A DNA stretch of 64,000 nt from Stenotrophomonas sp. UBA2629 (GTDB lineage Bacteria; Pseudomonadota; Gammaproteobacteria; Xanthomonadales; Xanthomonadaceae). Positions 61,156-64,000 of this stretch are shown in pieces (position 1 is the first letter of the stretch; the number at the start of each line of letters is the position of its first letter). Position numbers and translations under genes: made by a program. The notes below the pieces were generated by a model. It was not told the DNA's origin and did no database searches. It worked only from the letters and a program-made list of their open reading frames with translations. The stretch is taken from contig DEOB01000008.1 in NCBI GenBank assembly GCA_002359895.1, positions 259,958-323,957 on the forward strand, in the 5' to 3' direction.

Positions 61156-64000
61156 TTGAGCAAACTTGCGAGTGAACTAGCCGCGTGGATCAACGGCCAA
61201 ATGGCCAACGAGATCCTTTCCCTTCCAAGCGGAAGCAAGGAGTGCCGCTTGGTTTTTTGCGGCCCACCGCCAAGCATGCTCGCGGAGCTTTTCAAAGTTC
61301 TTGCTGGTGATGGCCGATTGCTATCGGCGAGCATGGCTGATGGCACGACGGTTTCATTTCCGGTCGTGCTCCAAGTCGATGAAGTGCCGGATACGGCGCC
61401 GGTTGCCAGCGTGGACCAATCCGGCTACAGCTTGTTCCATGGCTTGGCCAGTCTTCGCAACGACCCCAGGGCCGGCATATTCCTCACTCTAGTCCCGCCC
61501 GGTGGGCAAGCAAGCGACACCCATGAATCCACTCGCAAATCGTTCGGCGTCGCGTCCGTCGTCAACGAAGGAGGGGCACCAATTTCAGCATGGTGGGACG
61601 ACCCGTTCATTCAACACCTCGTTGACGCAGGCCTTGGGGCAGGCGACGACAAGCAATTGGAGCAGGCCAAGCGGCTCGTCCACGAGGCCGTAGTTGCTGC
61701 AGATGCAGCCAAGCAGCACGAGGTAAGCAGGAGCGGGGCATGGGACATCCTCGACCGCCTTTGGGAGCTGCGCGATGCGGGCCAGCCATTGGATGCGCGT
61801 GTAAGTCTGGCGAGTGGATTCCCCCCTTCGAGCGACGGGCGCATCGATGCCACGCACAAGCTGTCCATCTTCAGCGCATTAGTCGACAAGTTCGAGCGCT
61901 CAAACCTGGGGTTTGGCGTGGAGCAATTGAAGGAACAGGCGCCTAAGGCGGGAGTTGATCCGACGCTTCTGGATGCCTTCCTAGGGCAAGTGCGCCGAAA
62001 GTGCGACGTGGTGACGGCACTCAAGCGCTCCATGCCCTATTGCTACGCCCCTGACGAGACCATGCCGCCGCCCGGTTGGTGGGACGAGCTGACCGTACAG
62101 AAATGGGAGCTATTGCTTGATGACGATACGACGGAGTCATCTCCCGAGATAACACTCACATGCACGAACCCATTGGCATTCCAGCTCAAGGGCTTCGTCC
62201 CCGTGGTCCGTGACGCCGCGCGGCTTCAGGTCCAACTGCCGGATGGTTTGGAGGGCGCGCGTGTACGGATTACTCGGGAGGCGCCAGGTGGCATGGCGAA
62301 TCGTCGCACGTGGGACTTGCCAAGCGCAGGATCCATGGAGTTCGTCGACGAAGCATTCCCACTTCACCGGGTGCCAATCAAATACGTGGCCGAAGTCGTG
62401 GAATGCCAAGGTGTAAAGCTAGAGGACGTCAAGAAGGCAAGCTCTAAACTGATTTCACTTTCAGCTTGGGAGCCTGGATTGATCGTATGCTCCCGTACCG
62501 CGGCAAAGGGGAAGGTGCCAAAGCTGGTGTCGAACAAGCCCATCGACACGACCCTGGAGATGGCTGGCGCAGGACGGCACTATCTCGATGTTTACGCTCG
62601 GCCCGGCGTGGAAATCCTTTCCGGCGAAGCCACGGCGCATTGCGATGACGAGGAGCTGGAGCCGGCGAAGATTGGTCACGTGGCCGATGATGAGTACGGT
62701 CTGGAGGTCGAGGCTGGCGGCGAGCGTCACTACCAGTTCGAGATACTGCGTCCAGAAAACGCCAAGAAGGACGTGTTCCGAGTTTTCCTCGTCGCGGATG
62801 AGGCAACTGCGGAGGAATGCACGAGTTACTTCGAGTTCCATTTGGCGAGGAATTCCCGGCGCGAGGGAGGCAAGCTTCCTCGCGCCGTGCATGCGAACAG
62901 CCAATACCGTAGTGCACAACTACAGGGATGGATGCTGGAAGGATCCTGCGTGGGCAGGTCGCATTACCCATTCGTACTGGCACCAGACTATGCCAGCGAG
63001 TGGCGTCGACGCGAATGGTCGTCGGCCGAGGATGTGATTTTCTCCTCGGCGAGGTTCCTCAGCGATCCCCGGCCTGGCATTGACGAGATGCAGCCGCCGG
63101 CCGCATTCACCGAATCAAGGCAATTGATCGCTGCCAAGGTTCGGGGCAAGGATGGAAACGATCTCGTTGAATCCGCCAACCTAGGCGAATGGCTGGTGAC
63201 CGACAAGGAATTCGAGGAAGCAGTGGGCACATACGTCCGTGCCTATCTGGATTGGCTATCAGCCTCCCCGAAGGAAGCTTGCTGGTGCGATATCGGCCTA
63301 GTCATGGGGTTGGAATCGGATGGAGTAACGCTAGAGCAGGTTCCGAACGCGGTCATCGTTTCGCCATTGCATCCCATCCGATTCGCTTGGCAATGCCTTG
63401 CGCAACGAGCCATGTACCTCGCTTCGCGCAAGCGACCATGCCCAGCCGCTAGCATCATGGATCCGGATTGCGTGCCTGACTCGATTGCATTGCCGCTACG
63501 CGATGCCACGGGCGGCGCCAATGAAGTTGTCTATTTTTCAGTCGAATGCAGCTCGGACTACTGGGGCATTCTGTGGAACACGCAGCGCCTGGACCGATTG
63601 GCGAAGCTGGGCGTCTCCTCCCCCCTTGATCGGGAGATGGGCCTTCTGGTTGGTGGAATTTCCAGTGGATTCAGTGCGTCCCAGGTCCACCGCGCCATGG
63701 ATGACGTATGCGAGATGCTGGTGGCGAAACCAGTCATTGGCGTCCTTGTGTCCAGTGCAGCCGGCCAGAACAACGCATGCAACGATGGCCTCTTGTCCTG
63801 GGGGCGCGAGCATTTTTCAGCGGGCGCTATGCGAGGCAAGAGCGCATCGGTGTTCGGTGCGAGCGAGATCCACGTGTTCGACGAGCGCAATGAGGATGCC
63901 CGCCCGGGCGACGCGGAGATCTCCAACTTGGCCGAGGACACGAACAATTCCGTCCAATGGTACGAGGCGGCTGATTCCAGCATTTCGCACGATTTGGCCA
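61156..64000 (+). CDS. Very large defence-block protein, DptH/DndH-like in size; truncated by the window edge
   Basis: An open frame of at least 948 codons that continues past the right edge; no stop occurs from 61156 to 64000. The start is uncertain: TTG at 61156 (MSKLASELAAWING) is given, with TTG at 61132 and ATG at 61201 as alternatives. The visible part is soluble and beta-rich; it begins with CRLVFCGPPPSMLAELFKVL and has NPLAFQLKGFVPVV near residue 339 and SPLHPIRFAW at residues 736-745. No Walker motif appears in this part. In DndH/DptH-type proteins the ATPase/translocase domain is C-terminal, so it could lie beyond the window. Confidence 0.75.
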   Translation, partial: MSKLASELAAWINGQMANEILSLPSGSKECRLVFCGPPPSMLAELFKVLAGDGRLLSASMADGTTVSFPVVLQVDEVPDTAPVASVDQSGYSLFHGLASLRNDPRAGIFLTLVPPGGQASDTHESTRKSFGVASVVNEGGAPISAWWDDPFIQHLVDAGLGAGDDKQLEQAKRLVHEAVVAADAAKQHEVSRSGAWDILDRLWELRDAGQPLDARVSLASGFPPSSDGRIDATHKLSIFSALVDKFERSNLGFGVEQLKEQAPKAGVDPTLLDAFLGQVRRKCDVVTALKRSMPYCYAPDETMPPPGWWDELTVQKWELLLDDDTTESSPEITLTCTNPLAFQLKGFVPVVRDAARLQVQLPDGLEGARVRITREAPGGMANRRTWDLPSAGSMEFVDEAFPLHRVPIKYVAEVVECQGVKLEDVKKASSKLISLSAWEPGLIVCSRTAAKGKVPKLVSNKPIDTTLEMAGAGRHYLDVYARPGVEILSGEATAHCDDEELEPAKIGHVADDEYGLEVEAGGERHYQFEILRPENAKKDVFRVFLVADEATAEECTSYFEFHLARNSRREGGKLPRAVHANSQYRSAQLQGWMLEGSCVGRSHYPFVLAPDYASEWRRREWSSAEDVIFSSARFLSDPRPGIDEMQPPAAFTESRQLIAAKVRGKDGNDLVESANLGEWLVTDKEFEEAVGTYVRAYLDWLSASPKEACWCDIGLVMGLESDGVTLEQVPNAVIVSPLHPIRFAWQCLAQRAMYLASRKRPCPAASIMDPDCVPDSIALPLRDATGGANEVVYFSVECSSDYWGILWNTQRLDRLAKLGVSSPLDREMGLLVGGISSGFSASQVHRAMDDVCEMLVAKPVIGVLVSSAAGQNNACNDGLLSWGREHFSAGAMRGKSASVFGASEIHVFDERNEDARPGDAEISNLAEDTNNSVQWYEAADSSISHDLA

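Overview
The window reads as a chromosomal segment of a high-GC gammaproteobacterium of the family Xanthomonadaceae, most likely Stenotrophomonas or a close relative. Evidence: an Ax21-family outer-membrane protein gene, a GTAG-type palindrome of the Stenotrophomonas REP (SMAG) kind at 34528-34550, several 'cccctctcccg'-type palindromic repeats, and housekeeping gene orders expected for the family (hemD-X-Y, rhodanese-secB-gpsA, glnA-glnK-amtB with ntrBC). This placement is inference; no database search was possible.

Layout. 0.2-5.2 kb: a reverse-strand cluster of one TldE-like and two Tat-type TldD-like proteins. 5.3-30.6 kb: mixed housekeeping and envelope genes: a DUF938 methyltransferase-like protein, an M61 peptidase, a fused indolepyruvate ferredoxin oxidoreductase, an AEC transporter, an AAA+ ATPase divergent from an orphan ParA, then sixA, a YceI protein, a phospholipase-D/cardiolipin-synthase lipoprotein and a thioesterase, a PAS-GAF-GGDEF-EAL protein, an acyltransferase, a YheT hydrolase, a TPR protein with a sulfotransferase-like C-terminus, a PEBP protein and uppP. 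A tandem 73-bp repeat array bounded by a perfect 40-bp inverted repeat lies at 28320-28664.

30.6-38.3 kb is a nitrogen-control region. glnA has a sigma-54 promoter and two upstream NtrC-type sites. glnK and amtB follow, and ntrB-ntrC lies a little downstream with an NtrC-type site directly against the ntrB start codon. 38.5-54.8 kb holds a tandem pair of Cu/Zn superoxide dismutase lipoproteins, a thiolase, a PQQ glucose-dehydrogenase-type enzyme flanked by two near-identical short-chain dehydrogenases, the heme genes hemD-hemX-hemY on the reverse strand, and rhodanese-secB-gpsA. It ends with the Ax21-family gene.

54.8-64.0 kb is accessory DNA with lower GC and a different codon style. It begins with inverted repeats and a 280-bp internally deleted IS256-type element. 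It continues with a five-gene, same-strand block: a Vsr-type mismatch endonuclease, a C5-cytosine DNA methyltransferase, a P-loop ATPase with a Cys cluster (695 aa), a 499-aa protein of unknown function, and a very large protein (at least 948 aa) that runs off the right edge. The last three genes overlap or abut and match the size order and some local features of the DndF/G/H (DptF/G/H) restriction proteins, but here the linked modification gene is a cytosine methyltransferase rather than phosphorothioation genes. This is the best candidate in the window for a poorly described defence system.
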